Source: CAINVV01 sp963663675
Lineage (GTDB): Bacteria; Bacteroidota; Bacteroidia; Bacteroidales; Prolixibacteraceae
DNA length: 64,000 bases
Direction of reading: 5' to 3'
NCBI GenBank assembly: GCA_963663675.1
Contig: OY760498.1
Location: forward strand, 868,001 to 932,000
This document shows, one piece after another, positions 9,483 to 18,036 of this stretch. Numbering within the stretch: position 1 is the stretch's first letter; the number at the start of each line of letters is the position of its first letter. Both the position numbers and the translations under genes were made by a program. The notes below the pieces were generated by a model. That model did not search any database. It was not told the DNA's origin and was given only the letters and a program-made list of their open reading frames with translations.

Positions 9483-10109
9483 ATGGAATATTTACCACTC
9501 ATAGGAACTGTATTTCTTTTGAATTTGCTGGCAGCCGTTAGCCCGGGACCGGATTTTGTCATGACTGTCAGGAACTCTCTCTGCTACTCGCGCAGGTCAG
9601 GAATCTACACAAGCATTGGAATCGTTGCCGGTCTGACGATTCATCTTTTCTATTGTGCAGCCGGGATTGGATATATCATCTCCAAATCCGAAGTCCTTTT
9701 TACCCTGATCAAAATTGTCGGGGCCGGGTACCTGGTTTATATGGGCATCAGCTCATTTTTGTCCACGAAATCAAAACTGGATCTCTCCGGGGAAAGCGCC
9801 GGACCGGACCTTACCGGCTTCCAGGCATTCAAAATGGGTTTTCTGACCAATGTACTGAACCCGAAAGCAACCTTGTTTTTTCTGAGCTTGTTCTCTTTTG
9901 TAATTGGCAGTTCTACTCCTGTCTATATCGTACTGATAATATCATTGATCATCATGCTGACTGCACTTGCCTGGTTTATCATTGTTTCGGTTTTCTTTAC
10001 ACAAAGAAAAGTCCAGACTGCATTTCTAAAATATGAAGTGGTTATCAACCGGTTTCTGGGAGGATTCCTTGTACTGTTGGGTATTAAGGTAGCGCTGTTA
10101 TTGAGATAA
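9483..10109 (+). CDS. LysE/RhtB family amino-acid exporter
   Basis: This 208-residue membrane protein has about six hydrophobic segments. The N-terminal LLNLLAAVSPGPDFVMTVRNSL carries the family signature SPGPDF. The central GFLTNVLNPKATLFFLSLFS is the second conserved LysE/RhtB motif (NPKA). Family members export amino acids or their derivatives (lysine, threonine, homoserine lactones and others), and the substrate is not predictable here. The length is typical. The gene stands alone between the SusCD terminator and the orphan regulator gene. The start at the ATG of 9483 places the first transmembrane helix directly at the N terminus, as expected. Confidence 0.9.
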   Translation: MEYLPLIGTVFLLNLLAAVSPGPDFVMTVRNSLCYSRRSGIYTSIGIVAGLTIHLFYCAAGIGYIISKSEVLFTLIKIVGAGYLVYMGISSFLSTKSKLDLSGESAGPDLTGFQAFKMGFLTNVLNPKATLFFLSLFSFVIGSSTPVYIVLIISLIIMLTALAWFIIVSVFFTQRKVQTAFLKYEVVINRFLGGFLVLLGIKVALLLR

Positions 10110-10230
10110 TGAAGTCCGGGATGGCCCTGAAGCAGCAATTTGCAAAAAACGGTTATTCTTTTGCTGGCATAAATGTAATTGTTAATTAATCGTCTGGTTA
10201 AAAGGCGGATAAATATTTTAATAGGTTCTT

Positions 10231-10245
10231 AATTGTTCGACAATT
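10231..10245. promoter_or_regulatory. Palindrome upstream of the orphan response regulator
   Basis: AATTGT-TCG-ACAATT is a perfect inverted repeat with 6-bp arms about 68 bp before the regulator's start codon. The position suits an operator, possibly autoregulatory. Nothing in the sequence proves protein binding. Confidence 0.3.
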
Positions 10246-10312
10246 CCACTACTCATTAATAATATTTATCTTGCGATAGAAGTATTCCCATCCAAATGCC
10301 TGTTGGCAAAAA

Positions 10313-10987
10313 TTGTCTTTTATGAGTATGACCAAAACTGACAATATTATCATCGCTGATTCGCAGTGGCTGGTTGTGGAAACCCTGAAAGAGCTGATCT
10401 CATCTGAGGAACAATACCTGCTTACCGGTGTCGCTGAAACCAGGAGTGAACTGTTTCTTTTGCTTGGAAAGGTCAGGACCGGATTACTGATTACGGACAT
10501 CGCCACAATGGATTATGATGGACTGTCTGACCTGAAATTGATCCGCGAGGATTTTCCTCAAATCAGGATACTCGTTCTGACCAACATGATTGGCAAAATT
10601 GAGTTTCTGACCCTTACCAAATTTGGAATCAAAAGTATTGTTTATAAAAATGTTGACAGGGAGGAAATTACCTCAGCAATACAGGCCACATTGAAAGGTA
10701 AAAAATACTATTCCGAAGAGATTATTGATATGTACCTCGATATCAATGAGAATAAGCATTCTGAAGAAGAACCCAAAAATCTGACAGCTTCTGAAATTGA
10801 AATCGTAAGGCTAATAGCTAATGGCTTGACAACAAAGGAGATTGCCGATAAAAAGAATATCAGTATCCATACCGTCAGTACCCACAGAAAAAATATTTTC
10901 AGGAAGATGGAAGTCTCCAATTCATCAGAATTAATCATGCATGCGATAAAGGCCGGCTGGATAGATAATATCGAATATTATATCTGA
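10313..10987 (+). CDS. NarL/LuxR-type response regulator (orphan)
   Basis: This 224-residue protein has a receiver domain with the phospho-acceptor Asp62 (LLITDIATMD), a switch Thr90 (ILVLT) and the conserved Lys112 (VYKN). A LuxR-type helix-turn-helix follows (LTASEIEIVRLIANGLTTKEIADKKNISIHTVSTHRKNIFRKM). The protein is expected to bind DNA as a dimer on phosphorylation. No histidine kinase gene is adjacent, so its partner and targets are unknown. A second in-frame Met at residue 4 or 6 (10322 or 10328) could be the real start, and there is no strong Shine-Dalgarno to decide. The receiver has only one acidic residue of the usual pair (IIIADSQW), a modest deviation. Confidence 0.9.
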   Translation: MSFMSMTKTDNIIIADSQWLVVETLKELISSEEQYLLTGVAETRSELFLLLGKVRTGLLITDIATMDYDGLSDLKLIREDFPQIRILVLTNMIGKIEFLTLTKFGIKSIVYKNVDREEITSAIQATLKGKKYYSEEIIDMYLDINENKHSEEEPKNLTASEIEIVRLIANGLTTKEIADKKNISIHTVSTHRKNIFRKMEVSNSSELIMHAIKAGWIDNIEYYI

Positions 10988-11755
10988 TCTTCCTTTTCTT
11001 CTGATACCGGATATTCAGTGACCTATAGACCTCTGACGCAACCTGGAAAAGTAATCCGGATAGTTTTATTGCCTCTGTCCTGATTTCTTTAGATGATTCT
11101 TATCCAGGTGAATGGTTACACTCAGGAAATTGAAACTCCTATTGCATTGAATGAAGGATCAAAATAATGTTGAACAACCTGTAATGGTGTCCATTCAGAT
11201 TGCGGACTGAGACCCCGGAAATTTGCCACTTTTCGTTGTGTCACACAAATGGACGAACCAGTTAAGTGATCAAATCCGCGGATTTTGTCATATGAATCCT
11301 TTGTTTGGGCATTTTTGTAATATTCCTACCTTTCATCTGCGTGCTGGAACCCGCTATTTTCTGCTTTCAGCCCTTATTTTTTCCAGTATTTTGCGCCTTT
11401 ATCATACATTTTTATTATTGTCTTCAAGAGGATACTCTTCCTGAAAGCGCTCATATTCAGTGTGTAATAGATTTTGGCAAATTCTTCAGCCTTGGAGAAA
11501 ACCCGTCAATCCCGGAAAATAATAACCAGAAGTCGTTTTTTTTCAGTTAATCGGAAAATTTCGGCGAAACAGGTGTTTTAATAGTATTATATGCTACTTC
11601 ACTGAATTTATCGGTCGTTTCACTGAAATTGCTTTTTCGAACGAAGCGATCAAATATTTTTGTAGTAGGATTGAACAGTGAATACCTCAACTTCGATTGT
11701 CATTCCTGAATGGCACGTTCCCAAAGTTGTCACCACTACACTAAAAGTTCTAAAT
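10988..11755. other. Long intergenic region before the TonB-receptor locus
   Basis: About 770 bp with no gene I can support. Two overlapping small frames (11223-11444 and 11305-11550) have compositions unlike real proteins. Near the right end are two copies of a TTCACTGAA motif (about 11598-11607 and 11619-11628) and a promoter-like -7 box at 11655-11662. A decayed gene cannot be excluded. Confidence 0.5.
11655..11662 (+). promoter_or_regulatory. Candidate -7 box for the TonB receptor locus
   Basis: TATTTTTG matches TAnnTTTG, and a TTTTTCG stretch lies near the -33 position. Transcription would begin around 11669, which argues for the downstream start codon at 11756 rather than the ATG at 11678. 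Confidence 0.45.
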
Positions 11756-14497
11756 ATGGTTAAGCGCTTAGCTCCAATCTTTGTTTGTTTGCTTATTCCT
11801 TTTCTTTCGTTGTCTCAGACGGTCGAAAATTTTAAGCTAAAAAAAAATTATACTGGTAGTTTGGATGAGATTTTGACACAGATGGGTAAAGATTTGAATA
11901 TTAGGTTTATGTACGATCAGGCCTATGTCAGTCAATTCAAGACGACCCTGATGGCAGAGGATGAAAAGACCGTTGGAGGTGTGCTGAAAATGTTCAGTTC
12001 TGCCTGGGATATGATCGTGCTGACAGGGAAGGATGGCTTCATCTACGTTGCAAGGGATAAAGAGCAGCTGGCTCAGTTGCAGCAGCACAAGGAGGTTGTG
12101 AAGGAGGAAAAGGTACAGTCCCGGAAAAAACTTATTCCCGTCAAGCACAATTTTCTCTTGTCAGGGGAGGTTGTAGATGTCACCAACGGAGAAAGGATCC
12201 CATTTGCGACGATCCGGGTGGATGGGACAACCATCGGGGTCACGAGTGACCAGAACGGTCATTTTGCCCTCGAAAAAGTACCTGCTGACACAGCTGTTAT
12301 CGTTGTATCATACATTGGGTACCACACCCAACAAATAGAGTTGGCGCCTCAAAAGGAGAATCCATCCCTGTTGGTCCAGCTAAAGCAGCAAAGTGTTGGC
12401 ATTACCGAGGTATTTATAACCGGGAGGAAAGATGACAAAGCCCTGCAGCAATCCACGGTTGAACAAAAAATAAAAATGGCACCTATTGCTCTCAAAATTT
12501 TACCCAATATCGGGGAAAAGGATATAATGAGAGGTTTTCAGCTGATGCCGGGGGTAAGTGCAGCCAACGAAGGATCAGCCGGGATGTATGTCAGGGGAGG
12601 TACACCTGACCAGAACCTGATCATCTACGATGGCTTCACTGTTTACAACGTGGATCACCTTTATGGTTTTTACAGTGCTTTCAACTCAAATGCCATCAAG
12701 GACGTACAATTGCACAAAGGTGGATTTGATTCAAAATTCGGTGGCCGGTTATCCAGTGTAACTGAAATTACCGGGAAGGACGGAAATTCCAAGAAAGCCA
12801 CCATGGGGGCGGAAATCAGTTTGTTGAGTGTCAATACCTATGTGGAAGTGCCTGTTGGAGACCGTATTACCTCATTATTCGCCTTTCGGCGATCATACCA
12901 GGGATACCTGTATGATAAAATCAGCGGTTTAAATAAGACTAGCACCAATACATCCATGCCAATGAGAGGTGGGAGAAGTTCATTGGCTTCTTCCTATTTC
13001 TATGATCTGAACGGGAAAATTACTTTTAATGCAACCAAAAAAGATATCTACACCCTCAGTATATTTAACGGAACCGATTACCTGGACAATACGCCGCAAT
13101 TCAGAATTCCTGAAGGTGGAGGAGGGCCTCCCGGAGGCGGAGGTGGTATGCCATCAGGAGCAAATATTTCCATGAGCAATTCAGATTATACCAGGTATGG
13201 GAATGTTGGTGCCAGTGCCAAATGGACCAGAAAACTGAATGAAACGCTCACTTCCAACTTTCTGGTCAGTTTTTCTGACTACTACAGCACCCGGGATGAA
13301 AGAAGGTCTATAACTGTGGATGATAATGGTACCTCCAAAGTACTAAAGAGTGGAATTCTTGAAGAAAACAACCTGATCGACGTCAGTTTTAAAAATGACT
13401 GGAAATACATCTTCAATGACAGGAATATATTTGAATTCGGGGCATTTGGGACGGACTACAAAATCGATTATACCTATCAGCAAAATGACACGCTTACGGT
13501 CCTGAACAAAAATATCAAGGCAGATATGGCTGGTCTCTATTTTCAGGATAAGATATTGTTTTTGGACAATCTGCTCTCTGTAACACCGGGGTTGAGATCC
13601 AATTATTACACTGCCACACATAAAATATACCTGGAACCCAGGCTGAATGCGAGTTATAAGTTTACTCCAAGATTGACGCTCAATGGCGCCACCGGGTTAT
13701 ATTACCAGTTTGCCAATCGGGTGGTCAGGGAAGACATCATGTCAGGGAACAGGGATTTCTGGATTTTGTCTGACGGAGTAGATATACCGGTAAGTTCATC
13801 AACCCATTTTAACCTGGGACTCAATTACGATTTGCCTGATTATCTGTTCAGTGCAGAAGGATATTACAAGTTAAATCAAAATGTAACTGAATATTCAATG
13901 AGGTACCGTTCTATACCGCAGCCTGGAAGCAGCGTTCAAAAGACAGAGCAGTTTTTTACCGGGGATGGTTATGCCATAGGGATGGAACTACTGGCTCAAA
14001 AGAAGGCAGGAAAATTTAATGGTTGGGTTTGCTATACTCTGGGTCAGGTCAAGAACAGATTTCCTATCCAGTCAGATAAGTATTTCTATGCAAATCAGGA
14101 TGTTACGCATGAATTGAAGATGGTTGGAATTTACAAGTTTGGAAATTTTGATTTCTCCGCATCCTGGATTTATGCTACCGGGCGGCCATATACAGCCCCG
14201 GTTGGAGCCTATACCCTGAACCTTATCGATGGAACTTCCGGCTCCTACTATGCAGTGAGTGATAAGAACTCCAACAGGTTGCCGGAGTATCACAGGCTGG
14301 ATGTTGCTGCCTCCTACCGGTTTGACTTGTTCAGGCAGAAAGGGAAGAATAACTCGGTCAGTTTTTCGGTTTTCAACCTGTATAACCGCATCAACGTAAG
14401 TTCCAGGCAGTTTCAGCTTGTTGATGATGTTATTCTTCAAAGTGATGTCAGTTACCTGGGAATAACTCCTAACATAACCCTTTCAGTAAAATTCTAG
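11756..14497 (+). CDS. TonB-dependent receptor with N-terminal STN-like domain
   Basis: The start at 11756 gives MVKRLAPIFVCLLIPFLSLSQ, a good signal peptide. The frame is open back to an ATG at 11678, but that would bury the signal behind 26 polar residues. After the signal come a secretin/TonB short N-terminal-like domain (about 25-105, LDEILTQMGKDLNIRFMYDQ), a Lys/Glu-rich linker, a carboxypeptidase-regulatory-like domain (FLLSGEVVDVTNGERIPFATIRVDG), a plug with YVRGGTPDQNLIIYDG, and a barrel ending SVKF. The barrel contains a Gly/Pro-rich loop (GGGGPPGGGGG). STN domains usually signal to an anti-sigma factor, but none is adjacent. The DUF4249 partner overlaps in operon order (3 bp gap). 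Ligand unknown. Confidence 0.9.
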   Translation: MVKRLAPIFVCLLIPFLSLSQTVENFKLKKNYTGSLDEILTQMGKDLNIRFMYDQAYVSQFKTTLMAEDEKTVGGVLKMFSSAWDMIVLTGKDGFIYVARDKEQLAQLQQHKEVVKEEKVQSRKKLIPVKHNFLLSGEVVDVTNGERIPFATIRVDGTTIGVTSDQNGHFALEKVPADTAVIVVSYIGYHTQQIELAPQKENPSLLVQLKQQSVGITEVFITGRKDDKALQQSTVEQKIKMAPIALKILPNIGEKDIMRGFQLMPGVSAANEGSAGMYVRGGTPDQNLIIYDGFTVYNVDHLYGFYSAFNSNAIKDVQLHKGGFDSKFGGRLSSVTEITGKDGNSKKATMGAEISLLSVNTYVEVPVGDRITSLFAFRRSYQGYLYDKISGLNKTSTNTSMPMRGGRSSLASSYFYDLNGKITFNATKKDIYTLSIFNGTDYLDNTPQFRIPEGGGGPPGGGGGMPSGANISMSNSDYTRYGNVGASAKWTRKLNETLTSNFLVSFSDYYSTRDERRSITVDDNGTSKVLKSGILEENNLIDVSFKNDWKYIFNDRNIFEFGAFGTDYKIDYTYQQNDTLTVLNKNIKADMAGLYFQDKILFLDNLLSVTPGLRSNYYTATHKIYLEPRLNASYKFTPRLTLNGATGLYYQFANRVVREDIMSGNRDFWILSDGVDIPVSSSTHFNLGLNYDLPDYLFSAEGYYKLNQNVTEYSMRYRSIPQPGSSVQKTEQFFTGDGYAIGMELLAQKKAGKFNGWVCYTLGQVKNRFPIQSDKYFYANQDVTHELKMVGIYKFGNFDFSASWIYATGRPYTAPVGAYTLNLIDGTSGSYYAVSDKNSNRLPEYHRLDVAASYRFDLFRQKGKNNSVSFSVFNLYNRINVSSRQFQLVDDVILQSDVSYLGITPNITLSVKF

Positions 14498-14500
14498 ATT

Positions 14501-15298
14501 ATGAACAAAATAATAAGCCTTGTTTTCCTTTTGGCACTGGTTTCCTGCAAAGATACGGTTGTCACAGGTTTCCAGGATAAGCCTGTAGTAGAATCCTATC
14601 TTTATGCAGATGAAAGTCCTACCGTTAAAGTGTCAAAATTGATTGCATTCAGTTCCGATATGATATTTTCTGATGTGGATATAGATAAACTGGATGTTTC
14701 CATTACTGAAACCACTACGCAGAAAAAGTACACACTTACGAGCTCGGGAGAGGGTGTTTACGGCAATAAGAGTTTAATCATAACAGCAGGCAGCACATAC
14801 AAGCTTACGATACCTTACAACGGACAGGAAGTATCAGCTACTACGGCAGTCCCTGAAAAACCCATGAATGTAACAACATCTGCCACAACAATTGCCATAC
14901 CAACGATGGGTGAGCCAGGAAGCGGTGCGGTTACAGAAATGCCTTCACCTGTTGAAATTGACTGGTCCAATGACGAACAGAGTTACTACCTGATCTATGT
15001 TAAGAATGTGGAGAGCGTGAAGGTGCCAATTAATTCCAGGAATCCCAGTGGGAAAGACTTTTTCCGTAACCAGCCTACCACGTCGAATCACAGTGAATTG
15101 AACGCCCGGTCCTTTCAGTATTATGGGCTGCATCGTATCATTTTGTACAAGATACAACCTGAATATGTGTTGTTTTTTCAGGAAACCAGCAATAATTCTC
15201 AATCAATTTCTGAAATTAAAGCAAATGTTGAAAATGGAATGGGTATCTTTACCGGCATAAACAGTGTTTCAACCTACCTGTATGTTGGGACGCCGTAA
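14501..15298 (+). CDS. DUF4249-like lipoprotein, receptor partner
   Basis: This 265-residue protein has a lipoprotein signal peptide (MNKIISLVFLLALVSC, Cys16). The body resembles DUF4249: a short N-terminal VVESYLYADESPTVKVSKLIAF strand pattern, then TAGSTYKLTIPYNGQEVSATTAVPEKP, typical of the family's beta-sandwich. DUF4249 proteins are habitually encoded right after TonB-dependent receptors of the type found here, and the gap is only 3 bp. A surface accessory role in substrate capture is inferred. No catalytic motif is visible. It is slightly shorter than many DUF4249 proteins. Confidence 0.75.
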   Translation: MNKIISLVFLLALVSCKDTVVTGFQDKPVVESYLYADESPTVKVSKLIAFSSDMIFSDVDIDKLDVSITETTTQKKYTLTSSGEGVYGNKSLIITAGSTYKLTIPYNGQEVSATTAVPEKPMNVTTSATTIAIPTMGEPGSGAVTEMPSPVEIDWSNDEQSYYLIYVKNVESVKVPINSRNPSGKDFFRNQPTTSNHSELNARSFQYYGLHRIILYKIQPEYVLFFQETSNNSQSISEIKANVENGMGIFTGINSVSTYLYVGTP

Positions 15299-15368
15299 GT
15301 GAGGATATTTTTAAAAATGTTTATTTAATTCAATCATGACGACAGTAAAGACAAGAAATGGCAAAACA

Positions 15369-16046
15369 ATGATTTACTTCAATTTATTCACTGTTGTTGT
15401 TTTGTTCTTTTTATTTGGCTGCTCGAAATCCAATCCTGATACATCGATAGCATATGGTACTGTTTCTGATTTCGAGGGGAATGTATACAAAACAGTTGCC
15501 ATTGGCGATCAGGTTTGGATGGCCGAAAATCTTAGATCTGAAAAGCTAAATAACGGGACTGCCATACCGATGGTGACTGATAATAATACATGGTCGAACC
15601 TGACTACACCGGCTTATTCTTTTTATTCCAACGATTCCGTCTCCTACAAAGGTAGTTATGGGGTATTGTACAACTGGTATACGGTGCAAACGGGCAGCTT
15701 ATGCCCTACGGGATGGCATATTCCGTCGGATGAAGAGTTTACGACACTAAATACCACACTCGGGGTTGATTCAATTGCCGGAGGAATGCTAAAGTATAAT
15801 ATTGGGTATTGGTATTCGCCAAATACTTATGCTACGAATTCTACCGGTTTTATGGCCTTGTCAAGCGGATATCGGAATTACAACGGCTCTTTCAACAATT
15901 CTGCAGGATACCTCGCTACCTTCTGGAGTACCACTGAATATGGCAGTTTTGCCAGATATATTTATTTGACATACAATTCCGGATCAATAGGAAGAAATTA
16001 TATCGATAAGGAGAACGGTTTGTCCGTGAGATGTATAAGGGATTGA
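15369..16046 (+). CDS. FISUMP-domain lipoprotein
   Basis: From the ATG at 15369 the protein begins MIYFNLFTVVVLFFLFGC, a lipoprotein signal with Cys18. An in-frame ATG at 15336 would add 11 residues before it and fits less well. The rest matches the Fibrobacter succinogenes major paralogous domain: VYKTVAIGDQVWMAENLR, GVLYNWYTV, CPTGWHIPSDEEF, and the C-terminal FWSTTEY ... LSVRCIRD. This domain is widespread on surface proteins of Bacteroidota and Fibrobacteres and its function is poorly known. The gene follows the receptor and DUF4249 genes on the same strand (70 bp gap) and may be part of the same unit. Confidence 0.85.
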   Translation: MIYFNLFTVVVLFFLFGCSKSNPDTSIAYGTVSDFEGNVYKTVAIGDQVWMAENLRSEKLNNGTAIPMVTDNNTWSNLTTPAYSFYSNDSVSYKGSYGVLYNWYTVQTGSLCPTGWHIPSDEEFTTLNTTLGVDSIAGGMLKYNIGYWYSPNTYATNSTGFMALSSGYRNYNGSFNNSAGYLATFWSTTEYGSFARYIYLTYNSGSIGRNYIDKENGLSVRCIRD

Positions 16047-16207
16047 TGGGTTTTTTGTCAGGCATTGAAGTCCTACCTGCCTAATGCGCACTGATAATCT
16101 TATTATTAGACCGCTTGTCGAGTTATTAAATTCCGGCGGTTATTTTTTTGCTGCTATTGCCCCCAATAACCGGAAGGTACATCCACTTCTGTTGCGGTTC
16201 GACCTCG

Positions 16208-16900
16208 TTATTGTTCAAAAAATTGCCAGAGAGAGTCATCCGGAAGCGGAGCAGTAATTTTGATAGGCGCCTGGGTGACCGGATGAGTAAAAAGTATGGA
16301 TCTTGCGTGCAAATGAATTCCCCCGTCCTTGTTTGACCTGGGAAATCCATATTTCAGGTCACCTTTGATATGTAGCCCGATTGCTGCCAATTGCGCCCGG
16401 ATCTGATGGTGCCTGCCCGTATGGAGTTCTATTTCCAGCAAGTGAAAGCGGTCGGAAGAGGCAATATGACGATAGGTAAGTGAAGCTTTTTTTGCCTCTT
16501 TCTGCTCCTTCAGATAGGCATAAGATTTGTTCTGCTTCTCATTGCGCACCAACCAATGTTCAAGCGTGGCTTCAGAAGGTTCCGGTTTGTTGTCAACCAC
16601 AGCCCAGTAGGTTTTTCTTATAGAGCCGTCAATTCTGAAAAGTTCGTTCATCCTGGCAAGTGATTTTGAAGTACGGGCGAAAAGAAGTACTCCGCTCGTT
16701 GGCCTGTCAAGCCTGTGTGTAACCCCAAGAAATACATTACCTGGTTTGTTGTATTTTATTTTCAGCCAGGACTTTATGTCTTCGCCGATAGTGCGGTCGC
16801 CTGTCTTGTCCCCCTGTACAATATCACCACACCTTTTATTAATGGCAATCAGATGATTGTCTTCGAAGAGAATTTGAATATTTTGGTATTGTAAGGACAT
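16208..16900 (-). CDS. RluA-family RNA pseudouridine synthase
   Basis: The sequence carries the RluA catalytic motif HRLDRPTSGVLLFAR with its catalytic Asp. Further conserved stretches are LEIELHTGRHHQIRAQLAAIG and LHARSILFTHP near the C terminus. These enzymes isomerise uridine to pseudouridine in rRNA or tRNA. The specific site is unknown. There is no S4 domain, so this is the short type. I chose the ATG at 16900 (MSLQYQNIQILFEDNHLIAINK). A frame extension to an ATG at 16918 adds only MLFQLF. The gene is followed across a convergent gap by the FISUMP gene and preceded by panB on the same strand. Confidence 0.92.
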   Translation of the reverse strand: MSLQYQNIQILFEDNHLIAINKRCGDIVQGDKTGDRTIGEDIKSWLKIKYNKPGNVFLGVTHRLDRPTSGVLLFARTSKSLARMNELFRIDGSIRKTYWAVVDNKPEPSEATLEHWLVRNEKQNKSYAYLKEQKEAKKASLTYRHIASSDRFHLLEIELHTGRHHQIRAQLAAIGLHIKGDLKYGFPRSNKDGGIHLHARSILFTHPVTQAPIKITAPLPDDSLWQFFEQ

Positions 16901-16974
16901 GAAAAGTTGAAATAACAAAGGATAAAGACTGTCATGAACATCCTGAGTTTAACTCATAACTCATAACTCCTTCT

Positions 16975-17793
16975 TCAGTCGTACTGCTCTTTAGCGTTGG
17001 GAAAGTCACAAGATTTGACATCTTTGATGTAGCTGCTGACTGCACCTTTAATTTCACTGGCAAGATCGTGATAACGGCGGAGGAATCTAGGTGAGAATTC
17101 CTGGGTGATACCAAGCATATCGTGAATAACCAGCACCTGGCCGTCTACGCCACTACCTGCCCCGATACCGATGATTGGTATTTTAAGTTCCCGGGCTATG
17201 CGAGTTCCAAGTGATGCTGGTATTTTTTCAAGTACAATGGCAAAACAACCTGCTTCCTCAAGTAATTTTGCATCTGTAATCAGTTTATTGGCTTCTTCCT
17301 CCTCCTTGGCACGAACCACATAGGTCCCATACTTGTTAATTGACTGTGGCATAAGCCCAAGATGACCCATAACAGGAATTCCCGCTGAAAGTATCCTTGT
17401 TACAGATTCAATTATTTCACTACCACCCTCAAGCTTAACAGCATCTGCATGAGTGACTTTCATTATTTTGATGGCAGAATTCAAAGCTTCCAGCGAATTC
17501 CCCTGGTAAGTTCCGAAAGGCATATCAACCACAACAAGGCAACGCGTTACTCCTTTTACAACTGATTTTCCGTGGTAAATCATCTGATCCAGGGTAATAG
17601 GCAACGTGGTTTCATTACCTGCCATCACATTGGATGCTGAATCACCGACCAGGATTACATCAATGCCGGCCTGGTCTACGAGTTTCGCCATGCTGTAATC
17701 GTAAGAGGTAAGCATGGATATTTTTTCTCCTCGCAATTTCATCTCTGCGAGGACGTGAGTAGTCACTCTTTTGATCTCTTTGTGCACTGACAT
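16975..17793 (-). CDS. panB: 3-methyl-2-oxobutanoate hydroxymethyltransferase
   Basis: PanB transfers a hydroxymethyl group from 5,10-methylenetetrahydrofolate to 2-oxoisovalerate to make ketopantoate, the first committed step to pantothenate and CoA. The sequence shows ISMLTSYDYSMAKLVDQAGIDVILVGDSASNVMAG, VVVDMPFGTY, VKLEGG, IPVMGHLGLMPQS and IIGIGAGSGVDGQVLVIHDMLG, all PanB hallmarks including the metal-binding Asp residues. The start at 17793 (MSVHKEIKRV) gives 272 residues, close to the 264 of the E. coli enzyme. The ATG at 17853 would add 20 atypical residues. No other pantothenate genes lie nearby. Confidence 0.95.
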   Translation of the reverse strand: MSVHKEIKRVTTHVLAEMKLRGEKISMLTSYDYSMAKLVDQAGIDVILVGDSASNVMAGNETTLPITLDQMIYHGKSVVKGVTRCLVVVDMPFGTYQGNSLEALNSAIKIMKVTHADAVKLEGGSEIIESVTRILSAGIPVMGHLGLMPQSINKYGTYVVRAKEEEEANKLITDAKLLEEAGCFAIVLEKIPASLGTRIARELKIPIIGIGAGSGVDGQVLVIHDMLGITQEFSPRFLRRYHDLASEIKGAVSSYIKDVKSCDFPNAKEQYD

Positions 17794-17874
17794 AACGATC
17801 GAATTTAGTTTATGCAAATATACTAAATACCCAGGATGAAGTTTTCTCTCCAACCGAAAAGGATTATGTGGGTA

Positions 17875-17928
17875 TTAGCTTTGCTGATCTTCGATTCAAT
17901 GTGGCAATTAAAAATCAAACTTTATACA
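17875..17928 (+). repeat. Copy 1 of a 54-bp dispersed intergenic repeat
   Basis: This stretch, starting TTAGCTTTGCTGATCTTCG, aligns without gaps to 63355-63408 with 45 of 54 bases identical by my count. It lies upstream of panB, between panB and the terminator of the neighbouring gene. It shows no obvious inverted repeat and no coding character. Confidence 0.6.
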
Positions 17929-17954
17929 CATTAAAGTGGGAAGAAAGATATCCT

Positions 17955-18003
17955 GAATAAAAAAGGAGACTTGTAAGAACAAGTTTTGATCTTACAAGTC
18001 TCC
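17955..18003 (-). terminator. Rho-independent terminator of the NagX-like gene
   Basis: A perfect 14-bp stem (17965-17978 with 17990-18003, arm GGAGACTTGTAAGA) surrounds an 11-nt loop. On the minus strand it is followed by a run of T residues (17959-17964), directly after the stop of the NagX-like gene. Confidence 0.9.
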
Positions 18004-18036
18004 CGGCAAACTGAAAATATTTCTTTAAATCAACGG

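Noticed and set aside
11205..11222. GGACTGAGACCCCGG, resembling a THI-box fragment
   Set aside because: The GGGGTGC start and the TAATGCC end are missing, so it is not a TPP riboswitch.
11223..11550. Two overlapping small frames before the TonB receptor
   Set aside because: They overlap in different frames and neither shows a domain or a signal peptide.
16110..16150. ACCGC...GCGGT repeat after the FISUMP gene
   Set aside because: Short arms and a long loop; only weakly terminator-like.
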